Source of the DNA: Paenibacillus aurantius
GTDB lineage: Bacteria; Bacillota; Bacilli; Paenibacillales; NBRC-103111
Assembly (NCBI RefSeq): GCF_032268605.1
Contig: NZ_CP130318.1
Location: 4,159,913-4,223,912 of the forward strand
DNA length: 64,000 nt
Reading direction: 5' to 3'
Shown piece by piece: positions 8,297 to 15,679 of the stretch. Within the stretch, counting starts at the first letter, position 1; every line of letters starts with the position of its first letter. The notes under the pieces are model-generated. The model searched no databases, was not told where the DNA came from, and saw nothing but the letters and a program-made list of their open reading frames with translations. The translations under genes were made by a program, and so were the position numbers.

Positions 8297-9109
8297 TTAA
8301 ATTTGGCTAAGCATGGATAACCTTTTTAGTCTATTTTCCAAATAAACCTTCTTATCCTTCTCTTTTTGCAAAGTTATCAGCCAGTATCTCCTTTGAACAT
8401 CAACAACTTTCCTAAACAATTTTAAATCGCTAAAATTTATAAAGCCTCTTGCCGCGAAATCTTCAAGTTTGACAATATCTACAACTGCCTTTTTCAAGAT
8501 AGTCTCAGTATCAAGGAATCCAATCAAAATATCAGTTCTATATATCGGAGGAGATTCTAAAATTGAAAATGTACCGCATTCTAAAGGAAATTTAGTGTTT
8601 ATACTTAACTCTGGTGAAGTAAGAGCTATTTTTCTTTCTCTATTCCAACTATTATTTAGTTGCTCGAAATTACGATAACTTTGTCTCCACAAGTCAACTT
8701 TCTCAATTAAGTTTAAGTCGTTAATTTCAGTATTGAACAGCGGAACATTCTGACACTGCTTAAATTTTGGATTTGGATAAAACCTCAAATATCGTTTCTT
8801 TCTAGGGAAAATATGATCTATCATATCTAACTCCTCATCCGTTAGATTGTTACCTCTAATGTAAGAAACAAGCGGCATTAATCCTATATTATGAAGTATG
8901 TGTTTCACTTCAATTGAGTTATAATCAAATCGCTTATAGATTTGAAACTCTCCAACAACGCCTAATTCAGCCCAAACCATTCGTTTTATATTTAATTGAT
9001 CTTGTTCTTCACGAATAGTGTTTTTTAAAATATGTAACTTCTCCTTTTCCATTCTAAGTTCCAAATATCGACCATCATTAATAAATTTCTTAATTTTTTC
9101 TAGTCCCAT
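8297..9109 (-). CDS. Unrecognised Tn7-like element protein, 270 aa
   Basis: A basic 270-aa protein I do not recognise. Residues 1-45 look like charged amphipathic helix, the middle has aromatic-rich segments (RYLRFYPNPKF, ILESPPIYRTDILIGF) and the end is again Lys/Arg-rich helix, so nucleic-acid binding is plausible but not shown. The ATG directly follows the TAA of the second TniQ gene, with GGAAGG eight bases upstream, so the two are translationally coupled. It is far shorter than Tn7 TnsE (about 540 aa) and shows no visible similarity to it. Position suggests a target-selection or assembly partner of the second TniQ. Confidence 0.75.
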   Translation of the reverse strand: MGLEKIKKFINDGRYLELRMEKEKLHILKNTIREEQDQLNIKRMVWAELGVVGEFQIYKRFDYNSIEVKHILHNIGLMPLVSYIRGNNLTDEELDMIDHIFPRKKRYLRFYPNPKFKQCQNVPLFNTEINDLNLIEKVDLWRQSYRNFEQLNNSWNRERKIALTSPELSINTKFPLECGTFSILESPPIYRTDILIGFLDTETILKKAVVDIVKLEDFAARGFINFSDLKLFRKVVDVQRRYWLITLQKEKDKKVYLENRLKRLSMLSQI

Positions 9110-10843
9110 TTAGCTAATCCTTCCCCTATAATTTAAGCATTCCTGGATTCTAGAAATGGTCTCTTCTTTAAAATAGTACCTTTTCCTACCGTCCTTCCAA
9201 ATTAATGTAAAATCGGCCTTGATCCCTTCATCATTCAACACTTTCCATAATTTCTTCTCTCCAACTTTCAAGATTTTCATTACATCATTAAAGCAAACTC
9301 CGTTTTTTTCTTGCTTTCTTTTTTTAATTAGCTCCATACAATCCTTAAGCTGTTCCTCGTCATAGTAGTTTTCAACCAAAGTTTTACTTTCATTAAGTCT
9401 ATATGGCATAAGTTGTCCTGATAATGTAAAAGAGATAATCTCTAGAATTGTAAATGAATGCTTAGCATATTTAGATAAAACATGATGGAATTTAACCATA
9501 GAGGGACTTATTTCTTCCACGACCACACCAAGACAATCCTCAACCAACTTATTAACTTCTTGAAATTGATAATTTACTTTTGGAGAATTTGCCAGACGCG
9601 TTGGAGTTAGGTAGCCAGCATCAACTATTTTTTGAACAGAATTTGGTATGATTCCAAAAATTAAACCCACCTCTTTTTTTGATATCAGATTCTGTTTGGT
9701 GCTCAAGTAGCTATCTAACTTTGATTTATCAACTAAATATCTTTGCTGGCCGTTTGTATATTTTGTTTCGATGTGTAACTCGTTATAATCGTTCAATTCA
9801 TGCAATTTTTCATAAGCAATACCTGTAGTCTGTCTTACTTCTTCCCTTCGAACTCTACCTCTATGCTCTAGTAAGTTAGGATTTCTTTTGAATACAGAAA
9901 AATCTTTCCGGACATTCCCATTATCAATTTGTTTTATAAAGTAAGCGTTATATGCCTCAGCAATCATATAAAATTCGGGTTCCTCAAGTATAATTCCGAA
10001 AGCACTAAGTCGTTCATATCGTTGACTTCCTACATTTCGCTTTAAAAAGTCATTCAGAACCATGTAGAAGTTATTTGGAAAATCTAAATACATCCAATAT
10101 ACATTGGCTAGTCCAATTGCTAACTTTAGCCCACTTCTCACACCCTCAAACTGATTATGAAAAAACGATAAATGTTCTGCAGACATCGCGGTATAATCGA
10201 TCCCACCAATAAGTAAGTGAAAACTACAGTATGCCAATCGAAAAAACTTATTAAAATTACAATTCGCAATAACAAATCTATCTTTTTCCCATAAGGCATT
10301 TTGTATATTTGTTTGTGATTCAAAAAAAATTAAATTATCACACACGTCGGGCTGTATGATCTCGAAATTAAAGAAACACTTTTCACACTCGCGATTCATA
10401 AAAGCTGACAAACTAATCATTTGCCTGCACTGTGGGCATTGATCAACCAACTTTACTTTATGCACGATACATAGATGAAATGGAGTAAAACACCAAGCTG
10501 TTCGATGATAGTATTTTTCTTGGATACATATAGGACAGTATTTGACTTTATTTTTCATAATAATTTTCGTGTATAGTTCTGCTCCTAAAAAACTTTTTAA
10601 TTTGTATCCGTTCCTCTCATTAATAAAACCATTTTCTCTATCTACTAATGCTGCAAACATCTGTAATGCTTCTTGATTAAATTCATTATTCTGTGCTTCA
10701 TAGATCGATAAGTGCAGATAATTATAGAGGTACGAAAATCGGTATCTATTCATTATAGATACTCGGTAAAGGAAGCCTGATATACTCTCATCACTTACGA
10801 TAAAAGGTCGAATTAGCAATTGTTTATGCATTTCATTTTTCAT
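9110..10843 (-). CDS. TniQ/TnsD-family target-selection protein (second)
   Basis: A 577-aa TniQ family protein. The N-terminus has the family signature RPFIVSDESISGFLYRVS. A zinc-ribbon set follows at about 128-185: CPIC, then C-x-x-H in LCIVH, CPQC and CEKC. C-terminal segments look like helix-turn-helix DNA-binding units (FNDVMKILKVGEKKLWKVL near 520). TniQ/TnsD proteins bind a target site and recruit TnsC and TnsB. It overlaps the upstream 107-aa gene by ATGA and directly abuts the downstream 270-aa gene. It differs in sequence from the first TniQ, so the two probably read different targets or pathways. Confidence 0.88.
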   Translation of the reverse strand: MKNEMHKQLLIRPFIVSDESISGFLYRVSIMNRYRFSYLYNYLHLSIYEAQNNEFNQEALQMFAALVDRENGFINERNGYKLKSFLGAELYTKIIMKNKVKYCPICIQEKYYHRTAWCFTPFHLCIVHKVKLVDQCPQCRQMISLSAFMNRECEKCFFNFEIIQPDVCDNLIFFESQTNIQNALWEKDRFVIANCNFNKFFRLAYCSFHLLIGGIDYTAMSAEHLSFFHNQFEGVRSGLKLAIGLANVYWMYLDFPNNFYMVLNDFLKRNVGSQRYERLSAFGIILEEPEFYMIAEAYNAYFIKQIDNGNVRKDFSVFKRNPNLLEHRGRVRREEVRQTTGIAYEKLHELNDYNELHIETKYTNGQQRYLVDKSKLDSYLSTKQNLISKKEVGLIFGIIPNSVQKIVDAGYLTPTRLANSPKVNYQFQEVNKLVEDCLGVVVEEISPSMVKFHHVLSKYAKHSFTILEIISFTLSGQLMPYRLNESKTLVENYYDEEQLKDCMELIKKRKQEKNGVCFNDVMKILKVGEKKLWKVLNDEGIKADFTLIWKDGRKRYYFKEETISRIQECLNYRGRIS

Positions 10844-11163
10844 CGTTTCCAGCCTCTATTGTTACGACTCTTTAATTGGTCTTTAAGTGAACGAATTCGC
10901 GCTTGAAAACTTTCGATACTTTGTTCATTGGCATCCATATGATTGGAAATACGTAATGCTATTGTTAAACTTCCATCTCTCAACAAGACTAAAATGTAAC
11001 CTTCGTCGAAATTATCAACGAAAATAGGTATATCTCCTGAGAATTTACCATACCACTGTTCACGTATTGCAATACTGCAGGTATAAGTGTTTCCTTTATA
11101 TAATATTCCTTTCTCTGTTATCACAGCTTGCTCAGTTGGAAATACATCGATTAATTTTTCCAC
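10840..11163 (-). CDS. Small beta-rich protein, TnsB C-domain-like?
   Basis: A 107-aa protein with GTG start behind GGAGGTG. Residues about 17-70 (GILYKGNTYTCSIAIREQW, GDIPIFVDNF, YILVLLRDGSLTIAL) have the alternating strand pattern of the small beta-barrel found at the C-terminus of Mu/TnsB transposases; residues 75-107 are charged helix. The resemblance is to pattern, not to a sequence I can name, so it is tentative. It is first in an operon with the second TniQ (ATGA overlap) and the 270-aa protein. The divergent XRE gene probably controls it. Confidence 0.65.
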   Translation of the reverse strand: MEKLIDVFPTEQAVITEKGILYKGNTYTCSIAIREQWYGKFSGDIPIFVDNFDEGYILVLLRDGSLTIALRISNHMDANEQSIESFQARIRSLKDQLKSRNNRGWKR

Positions 11164-11287
11164 ACTAGTTACACCTCCTGTTATTCTATTAGTCCTATTA
11201 TTGCCAAATGATAGATTGATAATACATATATATAGTATTGACTTGTAAATACCATTTTTCTCTCGTGTTTATCTGTATTTTGGTTGA

Positions 11288-11310
11288 CTACACTTCACTT
11301 AGAGGTGTAG
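11288..11310. promoter_or_regulatory. Inverted repeat before XRE gene, possible operator
   Basis: CTACAC and GTGTAG are separated by 11 bases just upstream of the XRE start; the right arm overlaps the ribosome binding site GAGGTG. The rest of the 150-bp divergent intergenic region is AT-rich and should carry both promoters. Autoregulation by the XRE protein at this site is inferred. Confidence 0.4.
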
Positions 11311-11313
11311 CTA

Positions 11314-11655
11314 ATGTCTGAATCAATTTTGAAATTAATTGGTAAACGGATACGGGACTTACGAAAAGAAAAGGGATTGTCACAAGAGCAATTAGGTGAG
11401 TTGGCGAACTTAAACTACACCTATATTGGCGGAGTTGAACGAGCGGAAACAAATATCTCTGTGCTTAATCTTACAAAGATTGCACATGCATTAAATGTTG
11501 GGGTAATTGAACTCTTCTCTTATACTAGGATAAACAACCAAACAAAAGGGAGATCTTCTGATTTAGAACAAATCATTGATCTTCTTCTTTCGATTAGTCC
11601 CAAAGAATTGAAAAAAGCGAAGAACATATTGATGGAAGTTTTTGATAAAAATTAA
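11314..11655 (+). CDS. XRE-family HTH regulator of the transposon
   Basis: A 113-aa protein with an N-terminal XRE helix-turn-helix (GKRIRDLRKEKGLSQEQLGE, then NYTYIGGVERAETNISV) at residues 8-65 and a short helical tail. It is the only plus-strand gene in the Tn7-like element, placed between tnsC and the 107-aa/TniQ/270-aa operon and divergent from the latter. By position it likely represses that operon and itself. The ribosome binding site AGAGGTG is seven bases before the ATG. A strong terminator directly follows. Confidence 0.88.
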   Translation: MSESILKLIGKRIRDLRKEKGLSQEQLGELANLNYTYIGGVERAETNISVLNLTKIAHALNVGVIELFSYTRINNQTKGRSSDLEQIIDLLLSISPKELKKAKNILMEVFDKN

Positions 11656-11682
11656 ACGGCGGCCTGGGGGCCGCCGTTTTTT
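11654..11682 (+). terminator. Rho-independent terminator after XRE gene
   Basis: Stem AAACGGCGGCC at 11654-11664 with its complement at 11669-11679, four-base loop, then a T run to 11682. It lies between the convergent XRE and tnsC genes and may serve both. Confidence 0.85.
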
Positions 11683-11688
11683 AACCTT

Positions 11689-12621
11689 TTATACATTTAG
11701 CGAAGTTCCTTGAGCTATCTTTGATTTTCTTCCTTTTTTCCTTTTAATCATCAGTTTCTCTTTGTACTTATTCATCGCATCATTCTCAATTCCAAGCGCT
11801 GTTTCTAAATCAAAATTTGGGTCAGTAAAGGGATTTGCAACAAATGGTCTAGCCACTTGTTTTACTTTCATAAGCGCCTTCGCCAGATGTGCTTCAGTTA
11901 TTTTATCAGCGCCCGCCTTAGCTGCAATATAGGTTGCATATTCAAGTAACTTCATTACATAAAAAGGTATCCCCATCGAAATAAAGTACAGTTTATCTGC
12001 CATTCGAGGATCAGCTAGATTCGCCAATTCAGCAAAAGGAAGTAATTTATCAACTTTTTGAAGAAATACCCTAAAAGTAAGAATCTCCTCAACGGTACCA
12101 TATGCGAAAGCTTCTAACGCAACTTTGTTACAAAATCTTCGATCCAATTGGGGATTGCTAATAAAAACTTTTACTGATTCTGGCATTCCACAGAGAATAA
12201 CAGAAATTCCAATTTCTTCAGTAAATGTTTTAACCCAGTTTGATGCTGTCGCTAACACATATTCGGTGTCGGCATCAATTAGATGCTGGAACTCGTCAAA
12301 AATAATGACTTTAATCCCAAGTTCCTTAACAAAGTGATGGATACGACTGGTCAACTCAGATTCGGATCCTTTATGGCTGAAGGGATCCCCCATATCTTCC
12401 AGTACTTTCGATGCCAGCATCCTCGGTGTAGCTTTTGGAGGAACGACCACCCTTAATACGGGTATATGCGTATATTTTCGATCATCAGTTTCTTTAACTT
12501 CACGAGGATATCTAGCTGTAAATTCCTTAGTCACAGTACTTTTGCCAGCTCCAGTTGGCCCAAAAATGAATAGGCCATCTGGACTTACTGAGCCTTCTGA
12601 CAAGTCTAGGATCGTTTCCAA
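11689..12621 (-). CDS. tnsC: TnsC AAA+ ATPase, main ORF after stop
   Basis: A 310-residue open frame with Walker A GPTGAGKST, Walker B KVIIFDEFQH and further AAA+ features of TnsC/TniB proteins, which form filaments on target DNA and pass it to TnsB. It opens with TTG (12619-12621) directly after an in-frame TAA (12622-12624). The frame upstream of the TAA clearly encodes the normal TnsC N-terminus up to the tnsB stop, so the intact gene would run from TTG at 12738 (349 codons). Either the TAA inactivates tnsC, or translation restarts at the TAATTG junction and gives a protein lacking 39 residues. No good ribosome binding site precedes that TTG. Confidence 0.85.
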   Translation of the reverse strand: METILDLSEGSVSPDGLFIFGPTGAGKSTVTKEFTARYPREVKETDDRKYTHIPVLRVVVPPKATPRMLASKVLEDMGDPFSHKGSESELTSRIHHFVKELGIKVIIFDEFQHLIDADTEYVLATASNWVKTFTEEIGISVILCGMPESVKVFISNPQLDRRFCNKVALEAFAYGTVEEILTFRVFLQKVDKLLPFAELANLADPRMADKLYFISMGIPFYVMKLLEYATYIAAKAGADKITEAHLAKALMKVKQVARPFVANPFTDPNFDLETALGIENDAMNKYKEKLMIKRKKGRKSKIAQGTSLNV

Positions 12622-12738
12622 TTACTCAAGCAGAATTTCATACTTTGGGTGATGGACAATGATCTTTTTAACATGTTCAACACGTCTCTTCAATTCCTTC
12701 GAATCAGGTGCTTTTCCTTCTAACCGTTCAAACTCCAA
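12622..12738 (-). pseudogene. 5' part of tnsC before in-frame TAA
   Basis: Thirty-eight codons start with TTG right after the tnsB TAG, with AAAGGAG eight bases upstream, and read LEFERLEGKAPDSKELK onward to HHPKYEILLE, then TAA. This is the charged helical N-terminal region expected ahead of a TnsC ATPase domain and stays in frame with the main ORF, so it is the real gene start separated by a nonsense codon. Confidence 0.7.
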
Positions 12739-14811
12739 CTAAATTATCTCCTTTCGACCACTCCCCCAACTGTCTGCAATTTTATCTAGATCTACGATGT
12801 CAACATGCAAGGCACCAGGTTTAGGTTGCTCAATAATAGATTCATTCTGATTATTAGCAGATTTGGATGGTTTTATACCTCCGCGACTTTCCTCAGGATT
12901 CAGCATCGATATATTCATAGCTTCTGCTAGTCCAGGAAGTTGTTCGATAGGAACACCTTTAGTTGCACTGGCTACAGTCTCATTAGCTGCTGCTTCCCTA
13001 CTTTTTCTTCTACGAATCCCTTGATACTCCAATTTACATTCTTTTTGAATTTCTTCTATTTCTAGTCTAGCCCTACCCTGCAGAGATGAATCGTAGTCAT
13101 TAAATGCACTACCATCTTTGTTTGTCAGATATTCCAGCAACTCCGCATGGATCATGTGATTCTTATCCATCTTTTTCCGTTCCAGGCCTCCACTTTTAAT
13201 ACAGGCTTCAATATAACGTTTATTAAATTCGTCTTTTACATAAATAACCCTTAAATCAGAGCCCCAGCGAATCAAGACTTCACGACTTCTACCTTCACGT
13301 TCCAATCGCTTTCTTAGTTCATTTAATTCATCGCTAAAAAAGTGATGACCCCTGAGTTCTATTCCACGAGGACCAATCGTACGTGTATCACTGTTTGAAG
13401 AGAAAAGTAACTCTAAATACTGCCGTTTTGCAGGTAATTGAGGATGTATCTTCATTTCTTTTAAGCCTTTAGACCATAAATGCTCTGGAACCCCTTGGAT
13501 GTTCTGCCCTCTATTAAAATTGTTAGCGACCATGTCAACAATTGCTATGTGTGCGATATGATACAGTCCTTTAATATCGACCACCGCTTTCGCTGCTGAG
13601 TTATATTGTCCTTTTTCTGTAGGATTTGAAAAGAGTGAACCGACTAATCCTTGAAATGCTTTGTGATTTAGATCTCCTAGTGCATGTTCAACCTGACCTT
13701 TTTGATGCCCGGATGCTACTTCACAATATCTAAGGCCGATTCGAAGAGCCGAACAAATCTCTTCTACTTCTTTCGCGTCGTTCACTTTTGCATTATCCAA
13801 AAGTATCGATTGAGGGACACCATATGCCGTCCAATTCATTTCAACCCGTGGGTACAACTCTTTAAATCCAGTCTTCGGTAGAATGCAATGTAAAATTAAT
13901 TGTTTCCAATCACCGGCATCAGGCTCCTTTTTAAAGATGATATTAAATCCCATCGGCTCGCCCACTGCCTGGTCAATTCCGTACATAATAACCGGACGAA
14001 ATAACTCGTCAAGTTCAAAGTCTACGATTAAACAGTCAATTGGCGTCCAATCACATTCCATACATTCAAGTGGACGTGTTGCTCTTGCATTTGAATGTAC
14101 ACCATTGTGTTTCAAATCCGCTTGGTTTGCCCCCATGTGCTCTTTATCACGCTCATATGTATCTACTGTTTCTTTCCGTATCCTTCTATATGTCGATTCC
14201 GAAACATTCTTTAGCTGTTCATGGCCCGCCCTTGTCAAATTAATTTTTTTTATTTCAGCATCAAGCACATCAAATTCGTCTTTAATCGTAACATACTCCG
14301 CTTTGCTTCCATATTTAAAAATAATACGAGAAACTTCGTTCATTATTTCTGCAGAGACTCGATGATCTTTTGGTCCCCTCGTTTTTGGAATTAAGTCAAA
14401 TTTGTTCATCCGCTTATACCATAAATCTAACCATCTATAAATCGACGCGAGAGAAATCGAGCCATTGGGCTTTAATTCCTCAGGATAATTATCAACATAA
14501 TCCTGAAACTGTGATGGCCTTATTGTTCGTTTAATGATAGGCTCAATCGCCCTATAACGTTTCTCCATAATATCGTTTTGAGCATCAGTATAATCTTTTG
14601 TACTGTATTCAATAACATCAGAGTCTTGACCTTCATGCAGAACAGTTAACTTTTTCTCGTTGTAAGCAGTCAAGATCTCATTAATAGACAGTAATTCCTT
14701 CGTGTCATGCGTTATATTAAGCAGTTCAACGTCATCATCTCTGTGCCGAAGCACTTCAAATAGGTTAGTTCCAATTCGAAATTGCGTCCCATACTTGAAA
14801 TCTATGAACAT
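12739..14811 (-). CDS. tnsB: TnsB-like DDE transposase
   Basis: A 690-aa transposase that binds the element ends and carries out 3' strand cleavage and joining. The RNase H-fold catalytic core shows D254 (ECDWTPID), D339 (ILLDNAK) and E375 (KGQVEHAL), a complete DDE triad with normal spacing. Helix-turn-helix regions precede it (about 90-225) and a Mu-type C-terminal barrel follows (about 490-560). Its length is normal for TnsB. The start overlaps the tnsA stop by 10 bases and its stop abuts the tnsC TTG, so tnsABC is one coupled operon. Confidence 0.94.
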   Translation of the reverse strand: MFIDFKYGTQFRIGTNLFEVLRHRDDDVELLNITHDTKELLSINEILTAYNEKKLTVLHEGQDSDVIEYSTKDYTDAQNDIMEKRYRAIEPIIKRTIRPSQFQDYVDNYPEELKPNGSISLASIYRWLDLWYKRMNKFDLIPKTRGPKDHRVSAEIMNEVSRIIFKYGSKAEYVTIKDEFDVLDAEIKKINLTRAGHEQLKNVSESTYRRIRKETVDTYERDKEHMGANQADLKHNGVHSNARATRPLECMECDWTPIDCLIVDFELDELFRPVIMYGIDQAVGEPMGFNIIFKKEPDAGDWKQLILHCILPKTGFKELYPRVEMNWTAYGVPQSILLDNAKVNDAKEVEEICSALRIGLRYCEVASGHQKGQVEHALGDLNHKAFQGLVGSLFSNPTEKGQYNSAAKAVVDIKGLYHIAHIAIVDMVANNFNRGQNIQGVPEHLWSKGLKEMKIHPQLPAKRQYLELLFSSNSDTRTIGPRGIELRGHHFFSDELNELRKRLEREGRSREVLIRWGSDLRVIYVKDEFNKRYIEACIKSGGLERKKMDKNHMIHAELLEYLTNKDGSAFNDYDSSLQGRARLEIEEIQKECKLEYQGIRRRKSREAAANETVASATKGVPIEQLPGLAEAMNISMLNPEESRGGIKPSKSANNQNESIIEQPKPGALHVDIVDLDKIADSWGSGRKEII

Positions 14812-15464
14812 GAACTTCTATCCTCCTCAATTGAAAATCGTAATATTGAATCGTCAGAAAGCTTTACATTAATTAGATCTGTTGAAATCTCTTGTAGATA
14901 TATCAATTGATAAACGGCCTTATAGAAGCTCTCCTCATCAATTTCTGCACAAGACTCCCGCAAGTCAAAAAGATACATTGCGGTTTTTAACTTTAATTGA
15001 TCCAAAATATCATCCATAATTTTGTCCGTCACTTCTTGAGTCCCAAGGTGACGAAGCAATGAAAGGTTGGTTTGCAAATGCCCTGGATTTATTTCCACTT
15101 CTGTGAAAACTTCATAATGCCACCCCTGAGCTTCGCAAAATTTACGGCCAACTTCATACTTAATAACATTTTTGGAGGAATTCTTAAATCGAAGAGCTTT
15201 CACCTCAATAATGAAAACACGACCATCTTTTAGGATTAATTTGAAATCCGGAAAATACTTATGCTTCTTACCATTTAGAGAATAATGGATACAGACTGGC
15301 TGATAAAAAATCTCATCAACTTGCAGATCAAAGTCAGCTAATCTAATGAAATTCCTTTCAAGGAAACTTTCCCAATGGATCATATCGCCTGTTTTAAGAA
15401 ATGGTTCTTTCCCGCGGAAGCCTTTTCTTTTGGGCTTAATTACTCGAGCTGGTTTGTATGGCAT
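14802..15464 (-). CDS. tnsA: TnsA-like endonuclease
   Basis: A 220-aa protein of the TnsA family, the endonuclease that cuts the 5' ends of the element and so allows cut-and-paste transposition together with TnsB. Restriction-enzyme-like motifs are visible: E32 in HWESFLER, D73 in KYFPDFKL, and E87/K89 in FIIEVKAL. Residues about 120-220 form the TnsA C-terminal helical domain that contacts TnsC. It is first gene of tnsABC, separate from TnsB rather than fused. The promoter should lie in the 215 bp before it, after the terminator of the upstream TniQ gene. Confidence 0.93.
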   Translation of the reverse strand: MPYKPARVIKPKRKGFRGKEPFLKTGDMIHWESFLERNFIRLADFDLQVDEIFYQPVCIHYSLNGKKHKYFPDFKLILKDGRVFIIEVKALRFKNSSKNVIKYEVGRKFCEAQGWHYEVFTEVEINPGHLQTNLSLLRHLGTQEVTDKIMDDILDQLKLKTAMYLFDLRESCAEIDEESFYKAVYQLIYLQEISTDLINVKLSDDSILRFSIEEDRSSCS

Positions 15465-15581
15465 CTCTCATTCGCCTCTGTCCCTTTCATAATTTATGAT
15501 AAAGTATTGACTTTTTTCAGGTTAAACAAACATGGGTTTGCAATCTTCAGCTCAATTTCATGAGATTTACTCAGGATAAAA

Positions 15582-15627
15582 CAAAAAAGGCAGTGACTAG
15601 TTCTATTACTCATCTAGTCTCACTGCC
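15582..15627 (-). terminator. Terminator after first tniQ gene
   Basis: Long stem GGCAGTGA-CTAG (15589-15600) pairing with CTAG-TCACTGCC (15614-15627, small bulge), with a minus-strand T run at 15582-15588. It separates the first TniQ gene from tnsABC, so the two units have their own promoters. Confidence 0.8.
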
Positions 15628-15679
15628 AAATAATTCGTGCGATACAAAAAGGGATAGGCAACTATCCAATACATGCTAC

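Noticed and set aside
8297-9109. 270-aa protein as a TnsE homologue
   Set aside because: Half the length of TnsE and no recognisable TnsE segment; position alone is not enough.
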